NCBI GenBank assembly: GCA_046703545.1
Contig: JBJKSX010000053.1
Span: 90,697-154,696 of the forward strand
DNA: 64,000 nucleotides
Direction of reading: 5' to 3'
DNA from: JAJZOM01 sp046703545
GTDB lineage: Archaea; Thermoplasmatota; Thermoplasmata; Thermoplasmatales; Thermoplasmataceae
Part shown: piece after piece, positions 50,019 through 58,087 of the stretch
Numbering within the stretch: position 1 is the first letter of the stretch
Layout: the number at the start of each line of letters is the position of its first letter
Notes under the pieces: model-generated
What the model saw: only the letters and a program-made list of their open reading frames with translations
Told to the model about the DNA's origin: nothing
The model's database searches: none
Position numbers and translations under genes: made by a program

Positions 50019-50788
50019 GATAACTCGACCAGTATCTCCCTGTTGCTTCCCGCCATTACGTTGGACCTTACAGTTATGTCCATGCCCATATTGAACTCAT
50101 CCCCATCCTGGTTCACAACAAAACCGCCCGCTTCTCTCACCAGAAGGACACCTGCAGCCACGTCGACGTTTCTTATATAGCTGCCCTTGCCCACGTATGC
50201 CATGAGGTCGAGCGACCCCTTTGCCACAAGAGCCATCTCCAGTGAGGCACAGCCAAATGATCTGTGCCTGCCGGGAAGGTCAATAAGTTTTCTCCTCTGT
50301 GAATCATCGCAAGAACCAACACTAATGGAATAGCCCTTAAGCGGTACGGGTGAAACGTGTATCGGCACTCCATTTTGTTTGCTTCCCTTTCCCTTCTCGG
50401 CATAAAAGATGTCTCCCCTTGCAAGGTCCATGATGAAGCCCCGGCTGAGGTTGGTGAAATTATCCACAAGGGTGGCCATTGACACCGAGTAGAAAGGAAT
50501 GCTGTTTTCTGCGTTGAATGTCCCATCAAGTGGGTCTGTGAGCAGCGTTTCCTCGTAGTTCCTGTTCAGGAACCCAAGTTCCTCGCTCATTATGTTGAAT
50601 GGGAGGTCATTGTCTTTGACATAACTTACAATCACATCCTCGCAGGCCTTGTCCACGGCATGTGTTGCTGTGCCGTCTGCCCCGAGGCCAACAACATTCT
50701 TATCACGAATGTGGACCTGTGTGTTGAGCAGCTCGAAAATTGATTTGCCTATTTCTGAGAATTCTCTGTAAAAATCTTCCATGTTCAA
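50015..50788 (-). CDS. Inositol monophosphatase-family phosphatase (FBPase/IMPase or NADP phosphatase)
   Basis: The 257-residue Li+-sensitive phosphatase fold shows the metal site MSEELGFLN, LLTDPLDGTFNAENSIPFYSVS and the late NVDVAAGVLLVREAGG motif. Archaeal members act on fructose-1,6-bisphosphate, inositol phosphate or NADP. Coupling to nadK by a 4-nt overlap makes NADP(H) phosphatase a fair proposal. Start is ATG 50788 or 50782; a TATA-like run TTTTTTTATTACC on the minus strand lies about 25 nt upstream. Confidence 0.9.
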   Translation of the reverse strand: MNMEDFYREFSEIGKSIFELLNTQVHIRDKNVVGLGADGTATHAVDKACEDVIVSYVKDNDLPFNIMSEELGFLNRNYEETLLTDPLDGTFNAENSIPFYSVSMATLVDNFTNLSRGFIMDLARGDIFYAEKGKGSKQNGVPIHVSPVPLKGYSISVGSCDDSQRRKLIDLPGRHRSFGCASLEMALVAKGSLDLMAYVGKGSYIRNVDVAAGVLLVREAGGFVVNQDGDEFNMGMDITVRSNVMAGSNREILVELS

Positions 50789-50827
50789 ATGTAAATGTCG
50801 TTTGGTAATAAAAAAATATTCAGATAT

Positions 50828-51649
50828 TTAATCTGGCGTGGTAAGACTTTCCAGGAGTGTGTTCAATCTCTGTGGAAGCCTCTTCAAAGCGTATTCAAGG
50901 ACATCCTCAGCCTTGTATGAACCATCCGTCTCGAACTGGAATACAAAAGTCGTGTCATCTTCAATGAGTTTCACCGATGGTACATCAATGAGCTGGGTCA
51001 CCATTCTGCAAGGAATATCGTCCGTGAACCTTATTGTTTTGGAGTCCTCGCCCACAACGCTTTCTGGGCAGTGTTCCTTGATTTTCTGCCAGTAATCCAG
51101 TTCCGATTTGTTCACCGCAAATTCCCTGTGGTACTTGTAGAAAACTCCGGATGTGGCCTGCCATTTTGTATGGGTCTTGCCGCGGCCCATTATGGCCTCG
51201 CCAGTGACAAGAATAGCCTGCTTTGGGCCGAGTTTTACGATTGGTATTCCAGGATCGCTGGGAACGAGTTCTGGGTTTCCCATTGGCTGAAGGTCAGCAG
51301 AGGTAACAACGGCGGGCCCGATCTTGTTGATTGAATACGACATTGTGCAAAGTGGGCAGCCCTTTCCTTCACATGTGCACTCTTCCCTGAAGTTCATTTT
51401 TGGGTCGGTTACTAGTGGAACCAGTGAAAGCCTGTGTGCAACAATTTCATCGAATAGAGGCAGTGATGAGTCATACACATTCCCCTCATGATCTCTTATC
51501 TGACCATGGTGGAATATGACTTTTTCTATTGCCAGCTTCGGAATATCATCGAGAAATGTTCTTCTGAGCGCATTTGCAACTGTGGGGGTGATTCCATCAA
51601 TTGAGAACCTGATAAATCTATCATCCACCTTGAGGATCTTCAGGGTCAT
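50828..51649 (-). CDS. rpoD: RNA polymerase subunit D (Rpb3 homologue)
   Basis: From ATG 51649 the subunit has 273 residues; the longer frame to 51724 is overlap with S11. It dimerises with subunit L in polymerase assembly. The alpha motif TPTVANALRRTFLDDIP is followed by a zinc loop CTCEGKGCPLC, as in eukaryotic Rpb3. The iron-sulfur ferredoxin-like domain of some archaeal D subunits is not intact: only scattered cysteines remain around residues 195-222. It lies 4 nt after S11. Confidence 0.95.
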   Translation of the reverse strand: MTLKILKVDDRFIRFSIDGITPTVANALRRTFLDDIPKLAIEKVIFHHGQIRDHEGNVYDSSLPLFDEIVAHRLSLVPLVTDPKMNFREECTCEGKGCPLCTMSYSINKIGPAVVTSADLQPMGNPELVPSDPGIPIVKLGPKQAILVTGEAIMGRGKTHTKWQATSGVFYKYHREFAVNKSELDYWQKIKEHCPESVVGEDSKTIRFTDDIPCRMVTQLIDVPSVKLIEDDTTFVFQFETDGSYKAEDVLEYALKRLPQRLNTLLESLTTPD

Positions 51650-51653
51650 CGGA

Positions 51654-52037
51654 TTATACTCTCCTACCCCTCTTTCCGCCCTTTTTCTTGGTTCCATCGT
51701 GCGGAATAGGAGTGACTTCCTCAATTCTAAGGATCTTGAACCCTGCCCTGGAAAGGGCCCTTATTGCCGATTGGGCTCCAGGTCCGGGAATCTTTGAATG
51801 GCCACCGCCCGGTGCCCTGACTCTTATGATAAGGTCTGAGATCTCCCTTTCCCTGAGTTTGTCAGCTATGAGATCTGCTGCCTTCATAGCTGCGTATGGG
51901 CTTGATTCTTCCCTGTCGTTCCTGACCACCATTCCACCTGTGGCCTTCGCAATGGTTTCAGCGCCGGTGGTATCAGTGACCAGGATGATTGTGTTGTTCT
52001 GCGAAGCATAAATATGCGCAATGCCAATCTTGTTCAT
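51654..52037 (-). CDS. rps11: Ribosomal protein S11 (uS11)
   Basis: The 127-residue protein begins MNKIGIAHIYASQNNTIILV and carries GGMVVRNDREESSPYAAM, the IRVRAPGGGHSKIPGPGAQSA-type loop and the basic tail KKKGGKRGRRV. ATG 52037 overlaps the S4 stop by 4 nt (ATGA). Confidence 0.97.
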   Translation of the reverse strand: MNKIGIAHIYASQNNTIILVTDTTGAETIAKATGGMVVRNDREESSPYAAMKAADLIADKLREREISDLIIRVRAPGGGHSKIPGPGAQSAIRALSRAGFKILRIEEVTPIPHDGTKKKGGKRGRRV

Positions 52038-53281
52038 TGTTCACCCTCCTTGGGTTCTTCTTTCTTTGATGCCTCTTTGGGCTTTTCCTCGGCCTTTGCC
52101 TTGGACGTGTTCTTCTTCGCTGCAGGAGCTTTGGCAGAAGTGGTTTTCTTGGCTTCTTTTGCAGGGGCTTCCTCTTTGGAATCCTCTGATTTTTCTTTTC
52201 CTGCCGGCTTCTCTTCCTTTGGCTGTGCAGCTTTCGGCTTCTTTGCCGTTGTGTCTTCCTCTGGTTTCTCTTCAGATTTGGCCTTGCTTTCTGCTTTCTC
52301 CGGAGTTGGCTTTACGGGTTTCTTTTCTTCAACTGGAGTTGCTTTCTTCACGGGTTCTGCCTTCTTCTCTTCCTTTGCGGGAGATTTTGACGGCTTCTCT
52401 TCTTTCACAGGCCCCCCTTTCTTGGTTTCCTGCTTTGGTTCTGCTTCCTTGGGTTCAGCTTTCTCCTCGGCCTTTTTTGGTTTTTCTTCCTTTGAAGGTT
52501 TAGCTTCAGACTCTTTGGGTTTCTGTTCCTTCACAGGCTCTTCTTTCTTGGGGGCTTCTCTCCTTGGCTCTTCTTTTCTGGTCCCATTCTCTCTTGGCCT
52601 CTCCCCTCTTGAAGGCCTTTGTTCGGATCTTCCCCTCCTATCTGACCTCGGCCCCTCTCTTCTTGAACCAGGCCTGTAGGATCTTGGGCGTCTGTCCTCC
52701 GATTTCTGATCTTCAGATTCCTCGTCTTCCTTGGCTTCCTCTTCAGGAGGCACATTCAGGATAACCTGCCTTATTGGGTGAAGATCATCAGTGAAGGGTG
52801 ATCTGTCATGATAAATAATCTCTTCTTCATGTTGCCCCTCAACGAGCATTCCAGGTACGGTCACCCTCCTGCCATTCATGGTCACATGGCCATGGGTGAT
52901 CATCTGCCTTGCCTGTTTTAGGGTGCGGGACAAGTTCTTTCTGAACACGATTGTCTGGAGCCTTCTTGCTAGAATGTCCTCGATTGTTAGCGATAGAACA
53001 TCGTCAAGAGAGGCGTCGTGTCCGAGAATGTTGTATCTTTCCAGTCTGGTGATGAGTTTCTGGAACTGGGTCTGGGCATTGGGATCATTTGCCCTCATCC
53101 TTGCCTGGAGGTCTCTTGCCTGGCTCCTGAAGGATTTGAGCATTTCCATGCTCTTCCAGAGTTCTCTCTTGTTCTTGAGTCCAAACTTCTTGAGAAGCTC
53201 TTTCTCAGAGTCTATTCTCTCTTTCTGCCAAGGGTGTCTTGGCGTTGAATATGTTTTCTTCGGAAATTTCGGGTCTCCCAT
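52034..53281 (-). CDS. rps4: Ribosomal protein S4 (uS4) with very long Lys/Glu/Pro tail
   Basis: Residues 1-178 are a normal archaeal S4: FPKKTYSTPRHPWQKERI, the S4 RNA-binding fold around FRKNLSRTLKQARQMITHGHV and TVPGMLVEGQHEEEI. Archaeal S4 usually ends near there. Here about 235 further residues follow, first Arg/Glu/Asp-rich (SEDRRPRSYRPGSRREGP), then repeating Lys-Glu-Pro-Ala units (KPKEASKKEEPKEGEQ at the end). The tail is in frame and uninterrupted, and S11 is coupled to its stop codon, so it is not a sequencing artefact of a lost stop. It is probably disordered and exposed on the ribosome. A similar tail occurs on the FKBP at 36.6 kb. Confidence 0.95.
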   Translation of the reverse strand: MGDPKFPKKTYSTPRHPWQKERIDSEKELLKKFGLKNKRELWKSMEMLKSFRSQARDLQARMRANDPNAQTQFQKLITRLERYNILGHDASLDDVLSLTIEDILARRLQTIVFRKNLSRTLKQARQMITHGHVTMNGRRVTVPGMLVEGQHEEEIIYHDRSPFTDDLHPIRQVILNVPPEEEAKEDEESEDQKSEDRRPRSYRPGSRREGPRSDRRGRSEQRPSRGERPRENGTRKEEPRREAPKKEEPVKEQKPKESEAKPSKEEKPKKAEEKAEPKEAEPKQETKKGGPVKEEKPSKSPAKEEKKAEPVKKATPVEEKKPVKPTPEKAESKAKSEEKPEEDTTAKKPKAAQPKEEKPAGKEKSEDSKEEAPAKEAKKTTSAKAPAAKKNTSKAKAEEKPKEASKKEEPKEGEQ

Positions 53282-53291
53282 TCAGCTCACC

Positions 53292-53762
53292 TCAGTCTCT
53301 CTTCCTCTGCACACCGACTGTCAAGCCATGGCGGCCGTTTGACCTGGTCCTCTGTCCCCTTACCTTCTTTCCCTTATCATGCCTAACGCCTCTGTAAGAC
53401 TTTATTTTCTTCATTGCGTTGATATCATCCTCGATCTGGAGGTCTAGGTCATTGGTGACGAGATTGAGGTCTTCGCCTGAAACCATTTCCTGCCTGTGAT
53501 TATATGCCCAAGAGGGGATACCCTCATACTGTTTTGTGTCAAGGTATTCCCTTAGCTTGTCGAGTTCCTTTTCACTGAGCTCTCCAATTTTCTTCTTTCT
53601 GGGCAAATTCAACTGTTTGATTATCATTTCTGATAAGCGGTTTCCAATGCCTTTTAAATCGGCAAGCGCGAGCTGAACGGTGCGCTCTCCATCGAGGTCC
53701 TTGTTTGCGACCCTGACGATGTATTGGAAATCTTCATCTCTGTTTTTCTTTTCTTCAGCCAT
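53292..53762 (-). CDS. rps13: Ribosomal protein S13 (uS13)
   Basis: The 156-residue protein shows FQYIVRVANKDLDGERTVQLALADLKGIG, the segment INAMKKIKSYRGVRHDKGKKVRGQRT and the tail NGRHGLTVGVQRKRD. ATG 53762 starts the S13-S4-S11-RpoD operon. A TATA-like CTTAATATAC on the minus strand near 53811 lies about 50 nt upstream, and an inverted repeat (AAAGGT, AAC, ACCTTT at 53826-53840) sits just beyond it. Confidence 0.96.
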   Translation of the reverse strand: MAEEKKNRDEDFQYIVRVANKDLDGERTVQLALADLKGIGNRLSEMIIKQLNLPRKKKIGELSEKELDKLREYLDTKQYEGIPSWAYNHRQEMVSGEDLNLVTNDLDLQIEDDINAMKKIKSYRGVRHDKGKKVRGQRTRSNGRHGLTVGVQRKRD

Positions 53763-53922
53763 TGAACCATCCTTCGTCTAGTTTTTTGCTTTCCCTTATT
53801 GATTCGTATATTAAGATACTTTCACAAAGGTAACACCTTTATCCAGCCTTATTATATGAACTTACTCAAAAATAGGTGAAATAAAGGGCGTCCATACCCA
53901 TGTCCCGGTCAATATTCCCGCT

Positions 53923-54270
53923 TCACTTGAAAAGTGTGAAAAGCCTGTTGTCACCTTGGCCGTCAAATACACCCAGCCTTACCAGTGAGTCGATCCAGCC
54001 ATAGGAGTAATTCAGGGCAGCAAATGCATTCAGTAAATCACCCTGGTCCCTGAAATGCCTTGCATCATTGAAGTAACTTGTGATCATCTCCAATGCATTT
54101 TTTGCATATTCTCCCATCAGTGAATTCTCAGGTACCGCTACACTGAGTTTTTTCAACGCTTCCTCCTCAATTGCAATGTACTTTTCCACCTTTTCTTCGA
54201 GTTCCACATACCACCATGACCCCATATTGAAAATATTCTTCGAGGCAGACCTTAGATGATTGCCATCCAA
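53923..54270 (-). CDS. DUF357 family protein
   Basis: The 115-residue helical protein belongs to the archaeal DUF357 family: EEKVEKYIAIEEEALKKLS, YFNDARHFRDQGDLLNAFAALNYSYGWIDSLVRLGVFD. Function is unknown. The start is probably TTG 54270, about 27 nt from a TATA-like run TTTTTATT on the minus strand; ATG 54225 is an alternative that trims the unusual N-terminus. The divergent gene at 54314 shares the same 43-bp A/T-rich gap. Confidence 0.82.
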   Translation of the reverse strand: MDGNHLRSASKNIFNMGSWWYVELEEKVEKYIAIEEEALKKLSVAVPENSLMGEYAKNALEMITSYFNDARHFRDQGDLLNAFAALNYSYGWIDSLVRLGVFDGQGDNRLFTLFK

Positions 54271-54284
54271 ATTAAAAAGATGAA

Positions 54285-54293
54285 TTTTAAATA
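54285..54293. promoter_or_regulatory. Compact divergent promoter between DUF357 and an anchored protein
   Basis: TTTTAAATA is centred 25 nt before GTG 54314 on the plus strand. Adjacent A/T runs (54293-54300) stand about 27 nt from TTG 54270 on the minus strand. Both messages would be leaderless and their promoters overlap. Confidence 0.5.
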
Positions 54294-54313
54294 ATAAAAA
54301 TAACTATATTTTT

Positions 54314-54943
54314 GTGGAGCCGCACGAACCTCCAAAAGAGAAGAAAAACCTTTCAAATCGCACAATAGCGGTTATAGCGACCATAACTCTGATCTGCATT
54401 TCACTTCTAGGTGTATACGTGTCGCATGTGACTGCCGTCAACCACCAACTTTCCCCTTCTACATTGATACTGAATCAAAGCGAAGTGGACAAGATTCTGC
54501 CGGGAAGTAATGGTTTTATAATGCCACAATTCCCCACTGCCAACAATTTTGCCGCCCTTGACTTCACTCCATCCAATCCACTGCCGGTTTTTGGAGGAAG
54601 CGTCACCTCACCCAATCTTGTCATCTACATCATTAAAAACAGCAGTGAACAGTCTGCAGTATCTGGATTTAATTACGTGAAAAATGCAGTGAATTCTTTC
54701 CTCCCCGAGAAGATTTCCAACGGGAATTTGTCCACATTCACCTTGTCGGATTTTCATTACCGGAATTTGACGTTCTTCAACGAGACTGGAGGAACGGGGG
54801 CGGTACTATCTGTAGTTGACAACTATATAGTGCTCGTGGGCGTTTATGACAGCAACATTTCTGTTCTCAAACAGGCTTCACAGGCACAGGCAAACAAGAT
54901 AGACAATGCTGTGATTTATGAACAGACCCATTATCTGCTCTGA
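54314..54943 (+). CDS. Membrane-anchored extracytoplasmic protein of unknown function
   Basis: I do not recognise this 209-residue protein. A charged N-terminus (EPPKEKKNLSNR) precedes one membrane helix (TIAVIATITLICISLLGVYV, about 17-36), which should leave residues 40-209 outside the cell. That part has several N-x-S/T sequons (NQSE, NSSE, NLST, NLTF, NETG, NISV) and few charges, as in archaeal surface proteins. Start GTG 54314 is set by the TATA box 25 nt upstream. The ABC transporter pair follows but has its own promoter. Confidence 0.65.
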   Translation: MEPHEPPKEKKNLSNRTIAVIATITLICISLLGVYVSHVTAVNHQLSPSTLILNQSEVDKILPGSNGFIMPQFPTANNFAALDFTPSNPLPVFGGSVTSPNLVIYIIKNSSEQSAVSGFNYVKNAVNSFLPEKISNGNLSTFTLSDFHYRNLTFFNETGGTGAVLSVVDNYIVLVGVYDSNISVLKQASQAQANKIDNAVIYEQTHYLL

Positions 54944-54959
54944 ACTTGAATATCTGTGA

Positions 54960-54973
54960 TTTTTTTTATTTTA
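54960..54973 (+). terminator. T-run terminator after the anchored protein gene
   Basis: A run of eight T followed by ATTTT lies 16 nt after the stop at 54943. Poly-T tracts are the usual archaeal termination signal. Confidence 0.45.
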
Positions 54974-55027
54974 TAACATTTGTAAATCAGCATTTTTAAG
55001 TATTTTCTGAAAATTCCAAATCTCCTA

Positions 55028-55867
55028 ATGATAGAAACAAAAGGGTTGACAAAGAAATATTCTGATGGTGTCCTGGCTCTGGACCATGTTTCATTCGAAG
55101 CTGAAAAGAGGGTTACCTCAATCATAGGCAGAAACGGGGCAGGAAAGACAACCCTTCTGAGAATTCTTTCAACACAACTGTTGCCCTCCTCTGGACAAGC
55201 TTACGTGAACGGGGTGGACATAGTGAAGCATCCAGACAGGATCAGGAACAGAATAGTGAGCATACCGCAGGAAGCAGCCCCTATAGGTGTTTTGACCGCA
55301 TTCGAACAGGTCAAGATGTACCTTGTTGGCAGGGGGTTTTCGTATAGCTCTTCAACCCAGGAAGCCAACAGGTCACTTGACGAAATAGGGCTCAGAGAGT
55401 TCAAGAATACCCCTACAGACACCCTGTCAGGAGGCATGAAGAGAAAGGTGTTTGTCGCCATGGCTCTGGCTTCAAGCGCCGATACCGTGTTCCTTGATGA
55501 GCCCACCACAGGCCTGGACCCACTATCAAGAATGGAGGTCTGGTCCGCCATAAGGCAGATCAACTCTGACATAATACTCACCACCCATTACATGGAAGAA
55601 GCGCAGGAGCTTTCAGATGAAGTGATACTTGTTGAAACTGGCAATATACTTGAGCAGGGAACGGTAAAAAGCCTCCTTTCAAGATTTGATGATCTTGTGA
55701 GGGCTGAAACGACTTCCCCCTGCGACAACTGCATCAGAATTGCCAACACGAACATCAGGTACATCAAACGTGACCGGGTCCAGGAATATGTTGACAAGGG
55801 GTTCACAATAAAGTCGATCAATCTGGACGACCTGTTCATAAGCAGAGGTGTAAGGATTGAATTATAA
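55028..55867 (+). CDS. ABC transporter ATP-binding protein
   Basis: The 279-residue ATPase has Walker A IIGRNGAGKTT, the signature TLSGGMKRKVFVAMAL, Walker B DTVFLDEPTTGLDP and the switch histidine in LTTHYMEEAQELSDE. It is of the ABC-2 exporter (DrrA/CcmA-like) type. A short C-terminal part contains a CDNC pair of cysteines of unknown purpose. A TATA-like TTTTTAAGTA lies about 30 nt upstream of ATG 55028. The permease gene overlaps its end by 11 nt. Confidence 0.94.
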   Translation: MIETKGLTKKYSDGVLALDHVSFEAEKRVTSIIGRNGAGKTTLLRILSTQLLPSSGQAYVNGVDIVKHPDRIRNRIVSIPQEAAPIGVLTAFEQVKMYLVGRGFSYSSSTQEANRSLDEIGLREFKNTPTDTLSGGMKRKVFVAMALASSADTVFLDEPTTGLDPLSRMEVWSAIRQINSDIILTTHYMEEAQELSDEVILVETGNILEQGTVKSLLSRFDDLVRAETTSPCDNCIRIANTNIRYIKRDRVQEYVDKGFTIKSINLDDLFISRGVRIEL

Positions 55868-56579
55868 GTTCACCTTCCTGCTCTCCTGGTATTACGGAAT
55901 CAGGACCATTTCAAGAGGCCCCTCTTATATTGTTGCAGCCCTCAGCACCCCACTTGCCTTGCTTTTCCTGGTGTATATAATATCCGACGGCTCCCTGGTC
56001 AAATTCGCACTGGCAGGAGGTTTCATTGCAATTGTGGCATCTGTTGCTCTCCAGAGCTCTGGTGACGCAGCATTCTTCAGGCTTCAGCTTAGAATTCAGG
56101 ATCTGTACGTGGCAAGTGGCGTTTCCCCTTCGGACTACATGATAGGCCTGACATTGAGCTACCTGATGTTTTCGCTTCCGGGAATAGTCCTGTATGCAAT
56201 TCTTGGAGTACTTTACCACCTGTTTACAGTCTACGCGGTACTGATGCTGGTGCTTGTGCTGTTTCTCCTTGTAATCGCGACTTCATCCATATCGTTCATT
56301 ATTTCCAGCAGCATCAGGCACATAAGAAACATCTGGGGGATAGCAGGAATACTGTCCATTCTCATGACAATCCTTCCTCCAACCTACTACCCGTATAACG
56401 CGATCCCAAGAGTGTATCTGTACATTCTGTCATTCACTCCCGTAACGCCCGCGGCAGTGGTTGTTCAGTATTCATTCGGGCTATCGCCCCCTCTCCCTCT
56501 GGAGTTCGTGATACTTGTGCTGGAAACAATAATATTTTTCGCCCTTGCAAGATTTCTTACAAGGTGGCGTGAAAAGTAG
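55857..56579 (+). CDS. ABC-2 type transporter permease
   Basis: The 240-residue protein has six predicted membrane helices (for example YIVAALSTPLALLFLVYIIS and FVILVLETIIFFALARFL) and the general pattern of ABC-2 permeases. TTG 55857 lies within the end of the ATPase gene, so the two are translated together as one exporter. Substrate is unknown; drugs, lipids or cell-surface components are usual for the family. Confidence 0.87.
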   Translation: MNYKFTFLLSWYYGIRTISRGPSYIVAALSTPLALLFLVYIISDGSLVKFALAGGFIAIVASVALQSSGDAAFFRLQLRIQDLYVASGVSPSDYMIGLTLSYLMFSLPGIVLYAILGVLYHLFTVYAVLMLVLVLFLLVIATSSISFIISSSIRHIRNIWGIAGILSILMTILPPTYYPYNAIPRVYLYILSFTPVTPAAVVVQYSFGLSPPLPLEFVILVLETIIFFALARFLTRWREK

Positions 56580-56581
56580 CG

Positions 56582-56896
56582 TTACCTTACTTTGCAGTAT
56601 TCTGATAAAAGGTCATTGAGCTTCTTCTGGGTAGAATCATCAATGGTCCCATCTTCGTGCTGGGAGGACAGGTATTCCTTTGCCTCCTTGTAGCCCTGCT
56701 TTGAAGCTATGGAATAGAGGCTGCCCTTTATTGCCCCCCTGACACTGTCCGGGAGCTCTTCAACAATTGAGTTTAACATGTAGTTGAATTCTTCTGTCTT
56801 TCTCATGTCTAGTCTTCGAAATCTCTTGTTTTCAGACCCCCCATGATTCACCTTTTGGCGATATGGAGTTCTTGGTCTTCTGTGGAATCTTCTCAT
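56582..56896 (-). CDS. Small basic hypothetical protein, 104 aa
   Basis: I do not recognise it. The first 30 residues are strongly basic (MRRFHRRPRTPYRQK, NKRFRRLDMRK), then follow amphipathic helices (EFNYMLNSIVEELPDSVRGA, SKQGYKEAKEYLSSQHE, QKKLNDLLSEYC). A TATA box TTTTTATAAC on the minus strand (56921-56930) lies 29 nt upstream of ATG 56896, so it is probably a real gene with a leaderless message. The basic arm suggests nucleic-acid binding. Its stop is 2 nt from the end of the convergent permease gene. Confidence 0.65.
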   Translation of the reverse strand: MRRFHRRPRTPYRQKVNHGGSENKRFRRLDMRKTEEFNYMLNSIVEELPDSVRGAIKGSLYSIASKQGYKEAKEYLSSQHEDGTIDDSTQKKLNDLLSEYCKVR

Positions 56897-57009
56897 CGGT
56901 AAATATTGAAGTGGGGGCAGTTATAAAAATGTTAGTGGTAAGACCAATGAAACAAACCGTAAAATACAGCATTTCAAAGAACCTCCGAATCCGATGCCAC
57001 CTGCAAGGC

Positions 57010-58029
57010 TCATATCCTTATTCCTGTGACCAAGAACTTTGCTGAAACATGCCAGAGATGAGGGCCGTAGGATTTCACAACATCCTGCCCAGTGCAATCC
57101 AAAGTGTACCCAAATGAATGAGCCTTATTGATCGCTGCCATGTAGCCGGTTCTGAGATTCCCCGTATCAAGGAGAAAATGCATGTCAATCACCGTGTCCT
57201 TTCTGCTGTGCAGAAGGGCATTGGAAAGATAGTCCAGGCTATCAAAATGGCCCATGATTATCTCATCTGCGATTATGTCCCGTGGGATGTTTCTGCAGTC
57301 TCCTGCCAATGGCTGTACTGTCTCTTCAAGTGAATTGAGGGAAATGCTCTCCTTCAGGAATCCGAAGGATACGGGATTGATTTCACAGGCATAGATTGTT
57401 GCCTTTCTTGACCTTGATCCCGCATGAAGGGCGAAATAGCCGATGCCGGCGAACATGTCCAGCACCACCTTGCCGTCAAGGTTTTCATCGCGCTTGGATA
57501 GCCTTGCGTTTACATTCCCCGGTGAAAACATCACTTTTGAAGGGTCAAAGCGATACCTGACATCACCCTCCTGGTGTATTATTTTACCTCCTGGGCCGTA
57601 TATCAGTTCTATTGAAGGTTCCCTTTTGATATCGCTTCCGATCCCTGAATCGATGTAAATGCTGTCCACACCAAACTGCCCTGCTGTTGCCTCAAGTAAA
57701 CCCTTCGACCACCTTTTGAAACGGGATTCCTTGAAGACCAGTGCCTTTCCCAGCTTTATGTATTTGGAAGGTATGCCCTGATCTGAGCCGCTGGACTGCA
57801 TCTTGCGCAATATCTTTTCTGTGGGGGCTATCTGAAGTTCCCTCTCCATGAAGCTCCCCCTGGAAGTCCTGTACTTCGTGAGCGGAAATTTATCCTTGAC
57901 GGGAATGAGAACTTTCCCCTGCTCATATCTGATCTTGAGGTCCTTCCTCACCAGATCATTCTTCAGCAGATGTGCAAGAATTCTGTTTGCCTCTTCCTTG
58001 GATGCATCCACGTAATCGCACTCCTCCAT
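57010..58029 (-). CDS. taw2: tRNA wyosine-pathway transferase Taw2/Trm5-family protein
   Basis: The 339-residue protein belongs to the Trm5/TYW2 family. The catalytic domain shows YRFDPSKVMFSPGNVNARLS, LDMFAGIGYFALHAG, YACEINPVSFGFLKESISLN and GDCRNI. The MFSPGN motif and IIMGHFDS, in place of the Trm5 N-L-P-P type motif, favour Taw2, which adds an aminocarboxypropyl group to 4-demethylwyosine at position 37 of tRNA-Phe. Trm5 remains possible. It is divergent from hemC with a 58-bp gap. Confidence 0.82.
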   Translation of the reverse strand: MEECDYVDASKEEANRILAHLLKNDLVRKDLKIRYEQGKVLIPVKDKFPLTKYRTSRGSFMERELQIAPTEKILRKMQSSGSDQGIPSKYIKLGKALVFKESRFKRWSKGLLEATAGQFGVDSIYIDSGIGSDIKREPSIELIYGPGGKIIHQEGDVRYRFDPSKVMFSPGNVNARLSKRDENLDGKVVLDMFAGIGYFALHAGSRSRKATIYACEINPVSFGFLKESISLNSLEETVQPLAGDCRNIPRDIIADEIIMGHFDSLDYLSNALLHSRKDTVIDMHFLLDTGNLRTGYMAAINKAHSFGYTLDCTGQDVVKSYGPHLWHVSAKFLVTGIRI

Positions 58030-58087
58030 TTTCCCATCTCCTGAAGCAGTAGGCTATCCTTTTTACCTTAAAAGCCATATTGCGACC

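Noticed and set aside
52014..52679. Plus-strand 221-codon frame rich in Ser, Phe and Ala opposite rps4
   Set aside because: It is the antisense shadow of the Lys/Glu/Pro repeats of the S4 tail. Composition is that of reversed AAG/GAA codons, there is no promoter, and the S4-S11 coupling supports the minus strand.
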